Below, in pieces: positions 12,901 to 24,700 of a stretch of 64,000 nucleotides of DNA. Below the pieces are notes generated by a model. That model did not search any database, was not told the DNA's origin, and worked only from the letters and a program-made list of their open reading frames with translations. The stretch is from Branchiostoma floridae (lineage: Eukaryota; Chordata; Leptocardii; Amphioxiformes; Branchiostomatidae). Made by a program: the position numbers and the translations under genes. Location: contig NC_049993.1 of the NCBI RefSeq assembly GCF_000003815.2, positions 5,483,686 to 5,547,685 of the forward strand, read 5' to 3'. Every line of letters starts with the position of its first letter. Positions within the stretch are counted from its first letter, which is position 1.

Positions 12901-13400
12901 AGGGCTAAGCTGAGAGTGATTCCAGCTCTTATTATTGCTAATAATTCATAATTTTTGGTTGAAGTTAAATCTAGGTAGAGATACATTTACGGGCGCTGGT
13001 AGGTGCCCCGTGGATTCTCTGTTTTCAGTTCTATTAGAATGGATCATATGAACCACCGGCCTCTATGGGCTTCGTACAACAGCAGAACTCGGCATAATGA
13101 AGATAAACTGACGCCATCAGAATCTGACAGAGTGCCTTGCTGTTACGCTACGACATATTACGCAAATTAATGACAGAGAGCACATTATACACGATTCACT
13201 GGCCGAGTGGGAATCACTCACTTTGTAAGCCTGGTCCACAAGGGATAATTTTCACTTTTTAACACAATTTTTATAATACACGGATAGGTAACGTTCGTGT
13301 AATGTGGTCAAAAAGTCCCCTGGGTACGGGGAAAATTCTAACTTCTGCTAGACCTCTCTGTGGTAGTGTCCAAGTCTTGAAAGAATGTATGTCAAAGTTT
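6906..13400. other. Non-coding, FoxD 3' flank
   Basis: No coding exon, RNA gene or clear mobile element was seen. The 3' UTR of FoxD must lie at the upper end of this interval, but no strong AATAAA on the minus strand marks its end. Confidence 0.5.
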
Positions 13401-13473
13401 CAAACCGGAGACTTACATGTCTCGTAGGTTAGGCTCCCAGCACTACTAGTCCTGTCAGTCCAGGGTGCAGCTA

Positions 13474-14682
13474 TCACGAGTGCACGTGCGGCCAGGAAGG
13501 GACGCTGCCATTGCACTGCAGACATTGCCTGTACTTCTCCAGGTCCATGTGGAGGGGGGAGGTGAAGGCGCTGGTCCCGCCGCCGAACGGTAAGGAGTCC
13601 GGGGGTCTGAGTCCGGTGGCGCAGACCGGGATGGTGGCGGGGACCGACACGGTGGGGCGGAACGCGGGTGCTCCCGTCGTGCTGATGGAGAAGGTGGTGG
13701 AGACAGTCTTGTCGCTGGCAGCGCTGCTCCCGATGATGTTTTCTATGGAGAACCCCGCCGGCCGGTGCGTCGTGACGGGGGTGGTGACGGGCAGGGTCAA
13801 CCCGCCCACCGAGGCGAAGGCGCCGACTCCCCCGGCGATCTGCGCGGCCAGCGCCTGCGTCCGTGCGAAGTCTGCGGCGGTCGGCGCGTGGGGGAGGGGC
13901 AGGGGGACGGGCGGCGGCAGCGGGGACATGTAGTGGTAGGGCAGCGCCGCTGGGTGAGGGTGGTGGTGCGGGTGGATCAGGCCCAGGTGGTGTCTGTACG
14001 GATCCGTGGCCGCCATGAAGGCCGTGGGCTCCCGTAACACGTCCGGAGCCTGCCGCTTGAACCGTTTTCGGCGCCGCAGGAAACTGCCGTTGTCGAACAT
14101 GTCCTCGCTGGCGGGGTCCAGCGTCCAGTAGTTGCCCTTGCCGGGGTTGCCAGGCTCGCGCGGGATCTTCACGAAGCAGTCGTTCAGCGAGAGGTTGTGT
14201 CGGATGGAGTTCTGCCACACCGGGAACCGCTCCCTGTAGTAAGGAAACCTGTTCATGATAAACTCACAGATCTGGCTGAGAGTCAGTTTCTTCTGCGGAG
14301 ACTGCAGAATTGACATGGTAATGAGAGCTATGTAAGAGTACGGCGGTTTCACAAGGTTGGATTTCTTCCGTACAGACTGTCCATTCTTGTCTTCCACGTC
14401 TGTATTCTCCGCGTCCGAGTGCACGGACACAGAGTCACCCGACACGTCCAGCTCTTTGTCGCCCGGCTCGAGTTCGTGGGTCTTCCCCGGGCTGTCGCCG
14501 TCCCTCCTGGCGGCGTCAGGGTCGGCCTGGGCCGGGCTGCCCTGTGGATGGCTCCCCTGGCTGGTCATCTCCCGGGGAAGGGTGGCGTGGGACTGCGTCG
14601 GTCTTGTTTGCACTTGGTGGTTTTGGTTTTCTGCCGGCGTAGCAGCATGCACAGGCCTGGTGGCGTCCGCCTCGAGAAGCAT
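13474..14682 (-). CDS. FoxD: FoxD forkhead transcription factor, single exon, 402 aa
   Basis: The protein is a nuclear DNA-binding factor of the FoxD class, which in chordates acts in somite, notochord and neural development, often as a repressor. The forkhead domain spans about residues 110-211. It opens with [15 protein letters not shown] and carries the recognition helix [19 protein letters not shown], then [10 protein letters not shown] and a basic RRRKRFKRQ tail. An acidic N-terminal patch (residues 78-99) and a His/Pro-rich stretch (229-265) fit FoxD. FSIENIIG (311-318) is an eh1 motif, the Groucho/TLE-binding signature typical of this class. The first in-frame ATG after an upstream TGA is used as the start. 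Its context is weak (C at -3), and Met40 (14565) has G at -3, so a shorter form is possible. Tandem stops TGA-TAG follow. There is no intron, as is usual for FoxD genes. The coding region is clearly more GC-rich than its surroundings. No convincing AATAAA was found close downstream. Confidence 0.96.
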   Translation of the reverse strand: MLLEADATRPVHAATPAENQNHQVQTRPTQSHATLPREMTSQGSHPQGSPAQADPDAARRDGDSPGKTHELEPGDKELDVSGDSVSVHSDAENTDVEDKNGQSVRKKSNLVKPPYSYIALITMSILQSPQKKLTLSQICEFIMNRFPYYRERFPVWQNSIRHNLSLNDCFVKIPREPGNPGKGNYWTLDPASEDMFDNGSFLRRRKRFKRQAPDVLREPTAFMAATDPYRHHLGLIHPHHHPHPAALPYHYMSPLPPPVPLPLPHAPTAADFARTQALAAQIAGGVGAFASVGGLTLPVTTPVTTHRPAGFSIENIIGSSAASDKTVSTTFSISTTGAPAFRPTVSVPATIPVCATGLRPPDSLPFGGGTSAFTSPLHMDLEKYRQCLQCNGSVPSWPHVHS

Positions 14683-14806
14683 TGGTGCTGGGTTGGCCTG
14701 CTGACTGAGCTGGTGCGGCGGGGGTCACCCTGTTTTAAGTGTCCACTCCACAGCTGTGAAACTCGTGAGGAGAGCTCAGCCACTTCTGGCAAGATGTGCT
14801 GCAACG

Positions 14807-14817
14807 TAAATATATCA
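14807..14817 (-). promoter_or_regulatory. TATA-like box upstream of FoxD
   Basis: On the minus strand this reads TGATATATTTA, about 125-135 bases 5' of the FoxD ATG. It is a plausible core promoter for a short 5' UTR. A palindromic E-box CACGTG lies further upstream at 14938-14943. No transcript evidence is visible, so this is a candidate only. Confidence 0.3.
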
Positions 14818-14949
14818 ATTCCCGGGGCAGGCTGGAAAAAAAACGTGAATTCAAGGCCCACCCACCTCGACTGTGGCCAGAACCTGTATGAAGTCCGCAG
14901 AGTTGCAACAGTCGCTAATGTCAATTGTGCGCGCGGTCACGTGGGCTAG

Positions 14950-17900
14950 CTCCGCTACTACCGGTCATTACCATACTCGATTCATCAATGCTTTGGGCTG
15001 TAAACGCCCCCTTCGATAATTAGGCGATTTGCTCTGTAAACAAAAGCTGGCATAAACGGTAATAAAAGATGCTGATTAGCAAGTCCTCGGCCAACCAGTC
15101 GCCGATACACACTCCAGTCGGCAGATACACACACACACAAACTGTGTGAACAAACTTGGGACGGCCCCAGTGATGTGGTCGGGACGGTTTCTGTTGTAGA
15201 TACGTTACGGCACTACCAATTACCTCGCACATTTGCTGATGGGCCGAGCAGATAGCGGAGTCGAGTGGCGATCGCTCGCCACGGGAGCCCATTGGTTCGC
15301 CCCTCCTCCACCCCAACACATCAGGTAAACATGCATAAAAGATGGGACACTGAAATATGAACCCTAACAGTCATCTCAGGGAAAAAAACGGGACAAATTC
15401 GGAGCACATGCGGGAGTTAAGTAAACTGGAAAGAGGGAGGGTCCTTAAGAAAACAAGCAGCACAAGAAACCTCCTTCTGTGTAAGCAAAGACAAGGTGGT
15501 GTCATGGTGAAGTGTTGTAAGCACACGGGGAAACAGCTTAGCTTTGCCCGTGCCAGATCACGTCTTGCCCGAACCCGACCCGGGGGTGAGCAGGGGGAGG
15601 TACGGACAGCTGCCGCCCCCCTCCCCTCTCCTCACGTCCCCGGAGACGCGCAGCGGAAGGTGGTGGCTTGAAGAAATAGGTTTGTTTACTTTCCTCCCAT
15701 CTCCAACAAACAACAACAATCGATCATCGGTAAACATTTTGTTCTGGTTGAGATACTGTTGATTTAGCCGGTTGGCAAACACCCCGCTGTTGGTACACAC
15801 ACACACACACATACACACAGCGTCTTGGCAAAACTTTGTTTTATTTAGAAGTCGTCGTCATTTTTTGTGGTTTTCTTTGTTGAGATACACGGAATGACAC
15901 AAAAACATGCACGGGGAGAGGTTGAAATTCGTATACACAAAATAAAGAAAGTGAATTACACAAGTCAATGGAAAGTAACAAGTAAAAATACTAAAACATG
16001 GCCATCTGATGGCCCTCTTTTTTTTTAGTATGAGCAAATTAGACATCTTACTTTAATATAGTTTATGATCGTTATAATTTCAACCATCAGACAACTGAGT
16101 GTAAAATGTAAAGAACTCGACTGTATCATTTTATTGGGCATTTCAGACAATGGAAATGTCTTTCATGTGAGAAAAAACATTGCTAGCATTCATATCTACA
16201 TATACGCGTGTAAGAAATGTACATATGCTATAAAAAAGTTGACGAAAAGGACTCATCTATTCGTCTATTACAATTCTTTCAAGCACACACGTTTGTATTC
16301 AAAACTATTATCTTTTACCATGTTCGTTTCAGTGGAACGGTTTTCAGTTAAGACTTAGACTGACAGGCTATTATTTGTAAAATTCATGATACAGTATTCA
16401 CAAATGGCAGCATTTCATCGATCCTATATCCGTGCCTCGCGAAAAAGACGCAGGGAGGTTTGTTTTTCTTGGCGGACGATATTTCTGCGGGCCGGGGCAC
16501 GTGGTGGTCACTTCACGGCCTGGCCAAGCCGCCCCGCCAGGACCCCGTGGTCAAGATTCCTCCCTGGCGGAAAAATAAACAAAAGTAAACATCACAATTG
16601 TTATCTGTACAAACACCGCACACAACATATGTTGGTGAAACGCTTCGATCGCTTGACAATCGTAGCGACCTACAATAACACATAAGGGGGGGGGGGGCGC
16701 ATATGCTTTGGATATTCGCTCGCGAGCACAAATATTTAGCTATCCTGTTGCGTTCGTTTTGACTTGTGAATCGCATGATCGCTGTGTAAGTACAAATCGT
16801 TTATCAATCATGGGAAAGTCATCAACAAGTAAAAGTGATGCGTTAAAGAATGATTATGTACAACCACATATATGCATTTTGTTTTCAAGCTTTGAGGTGT
16901 TACGTTTCGTTTTATTTCCAACCTTCCCCCACTTGTTGCAGTAGAAGGATGCTACTGTGGATCGGAGTGTGTATCAATGTACGCTGAGTGGATACACAGA
17001 GCGGCACATTTTTGCCACATTTCGCACGTACGTGAGACGGAAGGCCGGGGATACCGAGCTAATACTCGTTCACACCTCCGTGTTTGGATCCCGCTGGGGG
17101 AGGAAATGGGCCAAAATTTACACCCAGTTGCCGCCACACGTGGGGACATGGGCGAGCAGACTTCGCGATTGTTTTATGAACTGATGGGCTCGTTTGTTTC
17201 TCGGCGGGGGTTCTGTCTGGATTGATACAATCATACATTCCCCTTCCCCATCTTCTACAGCACGCGTGTGCGTTTAGACGCGGTGATTCGTCGTAACGTA
17301 AGTCGTCCCACGATTCTGATATGCCAGAACCAACGAACGACGACGGTCTAAAATAGTCTTTTCTGTAGTGTAGCAACATAACCGAATTTTGTACGACATA
17401 TGGACGACAATCATATAAGAAATTCAATGTACTCAGTTTGCGATCGTACGACAACTTTGCGACTATTACCACTCCAGTATGTATAAACGTGATCACGCCA
17501 CGAGGAAAAGGACGTCAAAAAACGTTTAGTTTTTCTACAAACATAACGAAAGGTCTGTCTCAGTGTCTGGAAACAAGTTTTATTTCAATTTCCAATCCTT
17601 GTGTTTTTCACCAAAGCAGCGGGGGCAGTCTTTAGAAATCCACCAAACAAAAACACGGAAAAAACTAATGAAAACACTTTTCTCCCTGACAAATCGCCCA
17701 TCTGTTGGGGCGATCTGTTTTGTCGTGTGTGTGTATTGACCACAGATATGTCTGGCCATCTTTTGTGATTGTGGCAATGATTTACAGGTTTGAAAGAGCT
17801 TCCTCTGGGCTTCGCGGACGGAGGAAATTCCCTGACGTCCACCCCAACAGAACCCCCTGTCTCAACACATCCTAACAAAGGCAGGCGGACAAACTTGGGC

Positions 17901-18433
17901 ATTGAGACGTAAGGCAGAACGGGCCCAACATATGGCGGGCATTGTCGGACGGTAACACGCATCTGTACCGAGCTACAAATTACACACACACGTCAGAGAC
18001 AGTGTGGGAAGGTAGGGAGACTGGTGTGGTGCGGGGACAAATTTGGTGCGAAGCCTCACAGCGCTACTGTTTCCCACCAGTACGAGTGGCAATACTATAC
18101 TCCCCCTGTGCCGCACGGCAGGTCCGTCCAAATTCAGGCATTTCTGCCCTCCTTTCCCATACCTTGCGTTACAGGTGGCACGCTTTGTGCGATTCTCATC
18201 AACGTCATGTTGGGTAATACTATACTAGGTAGTAGAAAGATCATTGTACATCCAAAACTATGAATCCCATAGCCAGGTACTTCAAGGGAAAAGGTACCAT
18301 ACTTTTCAATTTGGAGACCCATTATGTCCAAATTACGTGGATAACGTTTGAATGTGTTATATTCAATTTTTGATGCCGCAAATTTGTCAATTTTTCTCTT
18401 GCCATCCAATACTCGTAGGAGCATGTTTCAATA
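14950..18433. other. FoxD-ZNG1 intergenic spacer
   Basis: No coding exon was recognised in this interval on either strand. It holds the forkhead-site cluster, simple repeats and ordinary AT-rich DNA. The missing C-terminal ZNG1 exon, if it exists, is most likely here. I looked for an acceptor followed by the expected G-R/K-N-L-D-like start and found none. Confidence 0.5.
15035..16591. promoter_or_regulatory. Cluster of forkhead-type sites 5' of FoxD
   Basis: Six matches to the core RTAAACA, on either strand, lie in about 1.6 kb upstream of FoxD: 15036-15042, 15325-15331, 15683-15689, 15730-15736, 16575-16581 and 16585-16591. FoxD or another Fox protein could bind them. The interval is AT-rich, which inflates chance matches. 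It also contains (AC)n tracts near 15130 and 15797, and a poly-G run near 16685. Confidence 0.35.
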
Positions 18434-18439
18434 TTTATT
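18434..18439 (-). other. Candidate polyadenylation signal for a short ZNG1 form
   Basis: The minus strand reads AATAAA here, about 160 bases past the end of ZNG1 exon 13. It would serve a transcript that reads through the GTGAGT at the exon border and stops at the in-frame TAG two codons later. Confidence 0.3.
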
Positions 18440-18598
18440 TCTATCATAATTCTTTTATCATAGGGACATTCTGTTTCAAAATGTTGTTACAGAATCAAAC
18501 TTTTGAGCGCCTGTGAAAATTTAAACTCAACCGTGATGAATTTAAGGACTGAATGATTTCTGTCCGTCTGACACGTCCTACAACAACGGACTACTCAC

Positions 18599-18731
18599 CA
18601 ATAAAAACTAATCTGTTGATCCTACTGGTAGTCTCGTCCTCAGGCCAGGGAGAAGTCTCTTCCAAGTCGTACAGCTCGTGAACAGCCTGGAGCAGGCATC
18701 TCCGAGGGCAGCCTCGCAGCGACAACAGGCC
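18599..18731 (-). CDS. ZNG1: ZNG1 exon 13: last exon recognised
   Basis: The exon encodes [20 protein letters not shown], then [20 protein letters not shown] and LVFI plus one base. HELYDLEET is nearly identical to vertebrate CBWD. The exon lies 17 kb from exon 12. The border is GTGAGT, a consensus donor, which would lead to a final exon for the usual GRNLD.. tail. If it is not used, the frame reads I-G-E-stop (TAG), which would remove about 30 residues from the normal C-terminus. Confidence 0.9.
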
Positions 18732-21700
18732 CTGGAGTAACACAGGGATTCCTTTGTTAGATATAGTTTAGTACGTAAGAAATGATCCCTCATACATTCG
18801 TATTACACTATCTTTGAATGCCACTGTTACTGTAATATCCTGAACATAACATTCTTCAACTCAGTTCAAGACTAGAAAACTCTAATTGGTCATGTGGGAA
18901 TAAAGCTGGAAAGGAAAGTGTTAGAAAAATGGATACCATTGACATCAATGAAAATGCTATGAAAAAAAGGAATATACAAGCAACACAATGGATAGAAGTT
19001 ATGTGATTGTGACTAGGTTTTAGCAAAGTCTTTTTTTTAGTTTTTAATCTGTTTAAATTTTCTTTCATTCAACTAATTTCATGGGTATGGGATTAGCTAG
19101 AACGATTTGTCTAGATGTGAGGGTGTATTGCAACGCTAATTGTTTTTGTGAATTTCTTCCACCTGGACATAAAACAATAGATAGGTGCTGCGGTCAGAAA
19201 AACAACAAACCTCCCTTCATCAGATTGAAGATAATCCCAGATATCCCTAATTTTCTGACCACCTAGAAAAGCTACAAAAAGGGATTTTTGCTGCATTGGT
19301 TTCAATGTTTTGGACCAATTCCACAGTGTTGTGGACTTTCCCTTGTCCTGGGCACCACAGACGGTCTGCAGACTACGCAAACAGGACCAGGGAACATGTT
19401 TGGTCACGGCAAACCGTCAGGACAAAGTTAGGCAAAGATAAGTATCCTTCTGAGACAATAATGTCCTAACACTTGGCAAGGCATGCGGCGGGTTGACTGA
19501 GTAGCGAAAACAAACTGTGGAAGTATTTGGAAACACGGAGTAAAACTAGTTTGTTACAGGACGAGACTGGCGTGCCGCTAGCTACACAAACAGGCGGCCT
19601 GGGGTGGGCCGCTGTCGGGGGCGCACAGATGAAAGGACGCGAGAAAAAACTCGGAAGTTTGGATTGCAGGGCTAATTTGGCTAATTATACGTCATGAGAA
19701 GGGATTGCAGGAATCGTTTATTTGTCTGTTTGTTTCATAAAACAATAAGTGTGACTATAGGAGGTAGAAAAGGCGCGAGACTGAATGAAAATCGTTTCAG
19801 AGCGTTGTGTGAAAAACGTAAAACTATTCGACGTTGTTTTTCTTCCCTTATTATGAGTTGAACGAATATAATATGCGCTTCCGGCAAAACACAATATGAA
19901 AACAACATCATAAACTGAGCATTGGTCAGAAATAAGCTCTAGAGTTCATTGTGAATGTGAACCATTGGCGGAAGACCGTGGGACAGTATTGGTGGGGCGC
20001 TCGCGCTCTAGCTACCCCCCCCCCCCCGCGGTTCCCCACATTATAATCATTAGAGGTGTTTCCGAAAAACAAATAGGGATGAGCCGAACAAAAACTTCCA
20101 TGTTTCGCTCCATTTCACACTAATCTAGTAAACAATGGCACCTCAGATCTCCTTCTTAAACCCTCCACGGCCCGCGGACAAAGATAAACTTTATTGAAAA
20201 GCACCAGCGCGCGTTGCACACAGAACCTGTAATTACTTACACCGCAATTTGTGTAGCCGGAGAGAAAAAGTGTAGAAACGCGAATGTTTGCCAGGCAGGT
20301 AGCGGTGTGTTTCTTCTCCGGTAGCCGTGTGCGAATGAAAGCGGTTTGGAGCGCTATCAAAACAGATGGTAGCTTACAACAAAAGTTTGTGCAAGTCCTT
20401 CAATCCTTTCTCTAAATCCCCTCCGTTTGGCTTCGCCTCGCTAGATTACCCGTGCCCGCCACCGTACACCCCTCGGCACACACTCCCCTATCTCTCCCAT
20501 CGATACGGATCCTCGGGTCGACAAATCCTGCACTGCGGAAAAACGCGGCCTGCCAGCACAAGCTTGGGACTTGTTGAAAAGCTATTAGCTCCGATGTCCC
20601 CAAAACAAACAGGGGTAATCGCAGATCGGGAGTCCTGGGCCGATAAGACGGGGTGATAAGCGCACAGGCACGCATTGAATGCGGGGCTCAAGTGTACCAG
20701 CCCCGCAGATACAAGGCAAGATAACGCCAATTAGACTACAGAACAAGACGAACAGATATACACAACACTCTCGGCAGTTCCACGCACACAGGAAGAAATA
20801 CAACCGATAACATGGCCTAAGAACTGTCGTATTGTTGTGGCATGTGGGAGGAAATGGTACAACAATAGGACAATGATAGTAGGAGTTTTTGTGTTATTTT
20901 GGTGGGCAGGTGAGAGAAAGTAGAAACAGTTTAGATACCTGCAAGGTGTTCAATCACTAGACAAGCCACAGGTACATAAATCACGACAAATTGTGTATAT
21001 ATTCTAGTCTTCTGCGCTTTTTTCGCCATCACACTGTAAAGAATTGGATCCAATGTAAATGAACTTTCTATATACATTTCAACATTCCAACGTTGTACTT
21101 GCTTGGATTATAAATGTAATGTAGTTTTTTTTATCGTACCCGGACAAAAACATTATCTACAACATATAGCTATGATATGACACCGTGTTTAAAAAAAGTA
21201 CAAACAGGTGTATACAAAGCTTGTAACTCTAATGTAGATGTCAACTGATGAATTGTCTTGCAAAGCGATCAGTCAGTGTCCTGTTGTGTTTCATGAGTGT
21301 GGTTTACTTTTCCCTCAGATTTTTCTTTAGTTCGTTTTTATGACGTAAGAAGTACATCTATACTATAGTAAGGAATGCAAGAAAACAATAAAGTGTAAGG
21401 CACACAGGTGTTCTTTCCTCAGGTAAACTTGGAAAAGGCCTCAACAGCACAGGTGAGTCACTTTCTTAACCACAAAAATGTTTTTTATTATCATTCCATA
21501 GTAGATGGCCGACAAGCTATGGAAAGACTGAATCTACATCATTTTTCGTCATCATTTCGTCTCTTCCATCTAACAATTCTAATCTCCAAGCAGATGTCGG
21601 GATGGGAGAGTGAAGGGTGTCCTAGACGGTCGTCTCGTTTCCCATCAAGAAAAATGAAGAAGCTAGAAACCTGCGCGATCTTTCCTTCCCACATCTGCTT

Positions 21701-24700
21701 GAAGATCCTTCCCTCCAGATTCACCTGTGACAGATGAAGGACAGGTGAGGAGCGGCGGCGCCTTTTGAACGCAGGTGTGAATCTGACGGGCCGAGCGAAG
21801 TGCATCCGCGCGCACAAGCCTTGAAAGGCCTTCTCAAGCCGGCAAGCATGGGCTATCACAACAAGCGGGTGGCCGGGCGGGGGTAATACCTGCGGAGTTT
21901 GCTGTAGGATCGGGGCCGGGGAGGCGACACCGCGACAGGTGCGCAGATTCGTCTCGGGGAGTTGGAAATGAAGTGTTAGCTCGGAAAACAAACAAACACG
22001 ACAGCGCTTCTGAGTGGAAAAGGTTAGTGAGATGTAAAGGAATGTGTAAATGTTGTGCTGAGGTTGGTAAGCATGATACTGGTCGATAGTTTCCCGGATT
22101 TTTCTGGGTGCTATCTGCCGGTACGATCTGGAGCACGCGGAGTGCCCCCCTCCCCCCTTCACTCTACCATAAAAAAAAAACAACTTGGAAAAATCCGTTC
22201 ATGGATGAAAACAGGAAATTATAACTCACACCAAAGTTGTGGAATGACATCTAGGTATCCGTTAAGATGAAATAATAAATGGAAAACTCAAAGAAAGGGA
22301 TGAAATAGACTCAGTTTCAGCTAATCAGTGACTTGAAGTAAGCAATACCAATGGGACTGATTCTACTAGACTGATTAAATCTCGCTTATAGCAGCCCGCC
22401 AAACACCCGCCGGCCCCCTAGGGGAGGGGCCAATTACAGCCCTGGACAGCGGAGTTTGTGTTACACAGACTAAGATTCTACATCCAACAGATACTTGCAC
22501 CGCGTTGTGTTATGTTTTTGCTGACATAAACACTGGTGAGCCATTCATGGGTCAAACATTTCCACTGTAGTACTTCACGATCCATGGTCAGAAACTCAGC
22601 AAATTTTAAACAGGTGATATTTCATAAGTTATGTCAACATAATCATAATTTACTACAAGCTCTGTACATCATATAGCCATTCAAATGATAAATAACGGTC
22701 CATTAATAAATGGCATATACATGTAGTGAAATATTACTTTACAACCATGGCAAGAATTTCCGATATTAGCGCCTAACAGAAATCCTTTTTCCGGACATGT
22801 AACTTGTTTATACCCTTTTTAGTATGCCAATTTCTCCATTTGAAAGTAATAACATGACAATCTGTTGGTGGTAAACCAGTGCCATGTAACAGTTCATAAT
22901 ACTAATAGTCGACCTCACAACGACCGCGCCCTACCACTAGAAACTGCGACAGCTGAGTGGCTTAAGATTTGATCAAGATCGCTCAGCGAATTTCATTGAT
23001 ACACAGATGAGCTTCCATGACAAACGAATTTGATCATGTTTTGTTTTAAATTATCCTTTTACATCGTTCATCATATTTCAGTTTAATCATGAAATAAAAG
23101 GTCACATAAATCCAATTGTTGTCACTGTACGGTCGCTTATAGCTTAGTGGAAAGAGGGGTTAATCAACATAAGAGCTACGCCAATGCGGTTGGTTATATC
23201 ATGTCATACGCCTGCATATCAAACACGTTGTTCACATTTATCCATAGAAGAGAAAGTTGCTCCTGAATACTGAATAAAAGCCTTTAAAAAGCATTAAAGA
23301 GTTCTAAACATAGAAACAAAACCCACACCCCAATTCAAATCGCTAACGAAAGTTTTGCTGTGACGTAAGCGCCCTGGCGGCCACCTGTTCTACCTGCCAA
23401 ACTTCCAGCCGCGCCATGTGTACTCTGTTATCCACTGTTACCACTTCTATTCGCTTTATTAGAAAACCCGGGTTAGTCCTACAAAAACACAGCAGCGAAG
23501 GGCACACGTCGTCAAACTTTCATGTAGCCACAAAACGAGCGATAAAATTCTCTCAATGACGGAATAAAAAGCGACATAAATTAAAAGTGTATATGTGCTG
23601 AACGGTAACAAAGAAATAATAACGACTTTAAAGTTACTTCTCACAATTCACTATCCAAAAGAATAATATTTTGATATCACCTATGACATATGAGGTAGAA
23701 AAACGGACGCTTTGACTCAAGTTTAAGCTATTCAGCTTTCAAAAAAAAACAAAACAAATGCGATTTTGCGTTTAACATAGTAAGTTCTAAAAACTGACAA
23801 TCTATACACTATTTCGACGTTAACGCAAAACATATCATCGAAAAAAATGTTAAAATCTACTTTTTAGTTCATTTCAATTACGTCCCTAAAACGCACACGT
23901 ACTTTAATTTCTTGCATTTAAACTGCAATACGTGACCACCTGGTTTCTGATGTCGTCGCTGCCAAATTTACACCAACAGACCGCGCGCAATGGTAGCGCC
24001 GTCCAAACACAATGGTACTTCATCATTTTTATGGTACGACGAGTGATATTTTATAGACCATTCTCGTTTACCATGCGCATATTTGCCCGCTCATAGAGGA
24101 AGTTAGGCCGCCTAAATGACCGATATTTCTTCACAGAGACAACAATCACCCCATTTCTGATGATATGTATTTTTCTACCTTTATTGCTCCCTTTCTATTA
24201 ACTGTGCTGAGTGTATTCAGTGCGTATTGATTAGTTTGCACTTGTAATGTATTCGGTAAAGGTTTTCCCGTTGTGTGTACAAATGTAACGTACATTCACA
24301 CTTAACGTGTAAAGATCTCCTTTGTCCGAAAGGCTGTGTAAAGGCAGCTCAATTTGTGGCCGCTTTTGTTAACGCGGTAGAAAAATCTATACCTTTACTG
24401 TCGACATTTCCTTGAAAGTACCCGCCAAAGGCCTGGCAGCCTGGATCGAATGCAAATTTATATCATCAAAATCGCTGCACGTCTGGCTCAAACGGCAGTT
24501 TATTTACGACCAACACTAGGAGGCTTTGTGACAACCCCGCCGTAATACTTTCTTTATGAACTTTCCGTTTGCAGACACTCTTTACACAGCGCCTTATGAC
24601 AAAGTGCACTTCACCGGCAGATATAAATGTGTGATTGCACAATAAAACAGACGACCGCGCCGCTGGCTAGCAATCAACCTTAACAAGCTCTAACATAGAC

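Noticed and set aside
13400-14218. A 272-residue minus-strand ORF and several plus-strand ORFs overlapping FoxD.
   Set aside because: They are frame shadows of GC-rich FoxD coding sequence.
15020-15110. A minus-strand IGDWLAEDLL stretch spaced like the ZNG1 tail.
   Set aside because: The only in-phase acceptor adds extra residues and the identity is too low.
18300-18424. A minus-strand stretch reading RNLD, like the expected ZNG1 C-terminus.
   Set aside because: There is no AG acceptor before it in the right phase, and the residues after RNLD do not fit the family.
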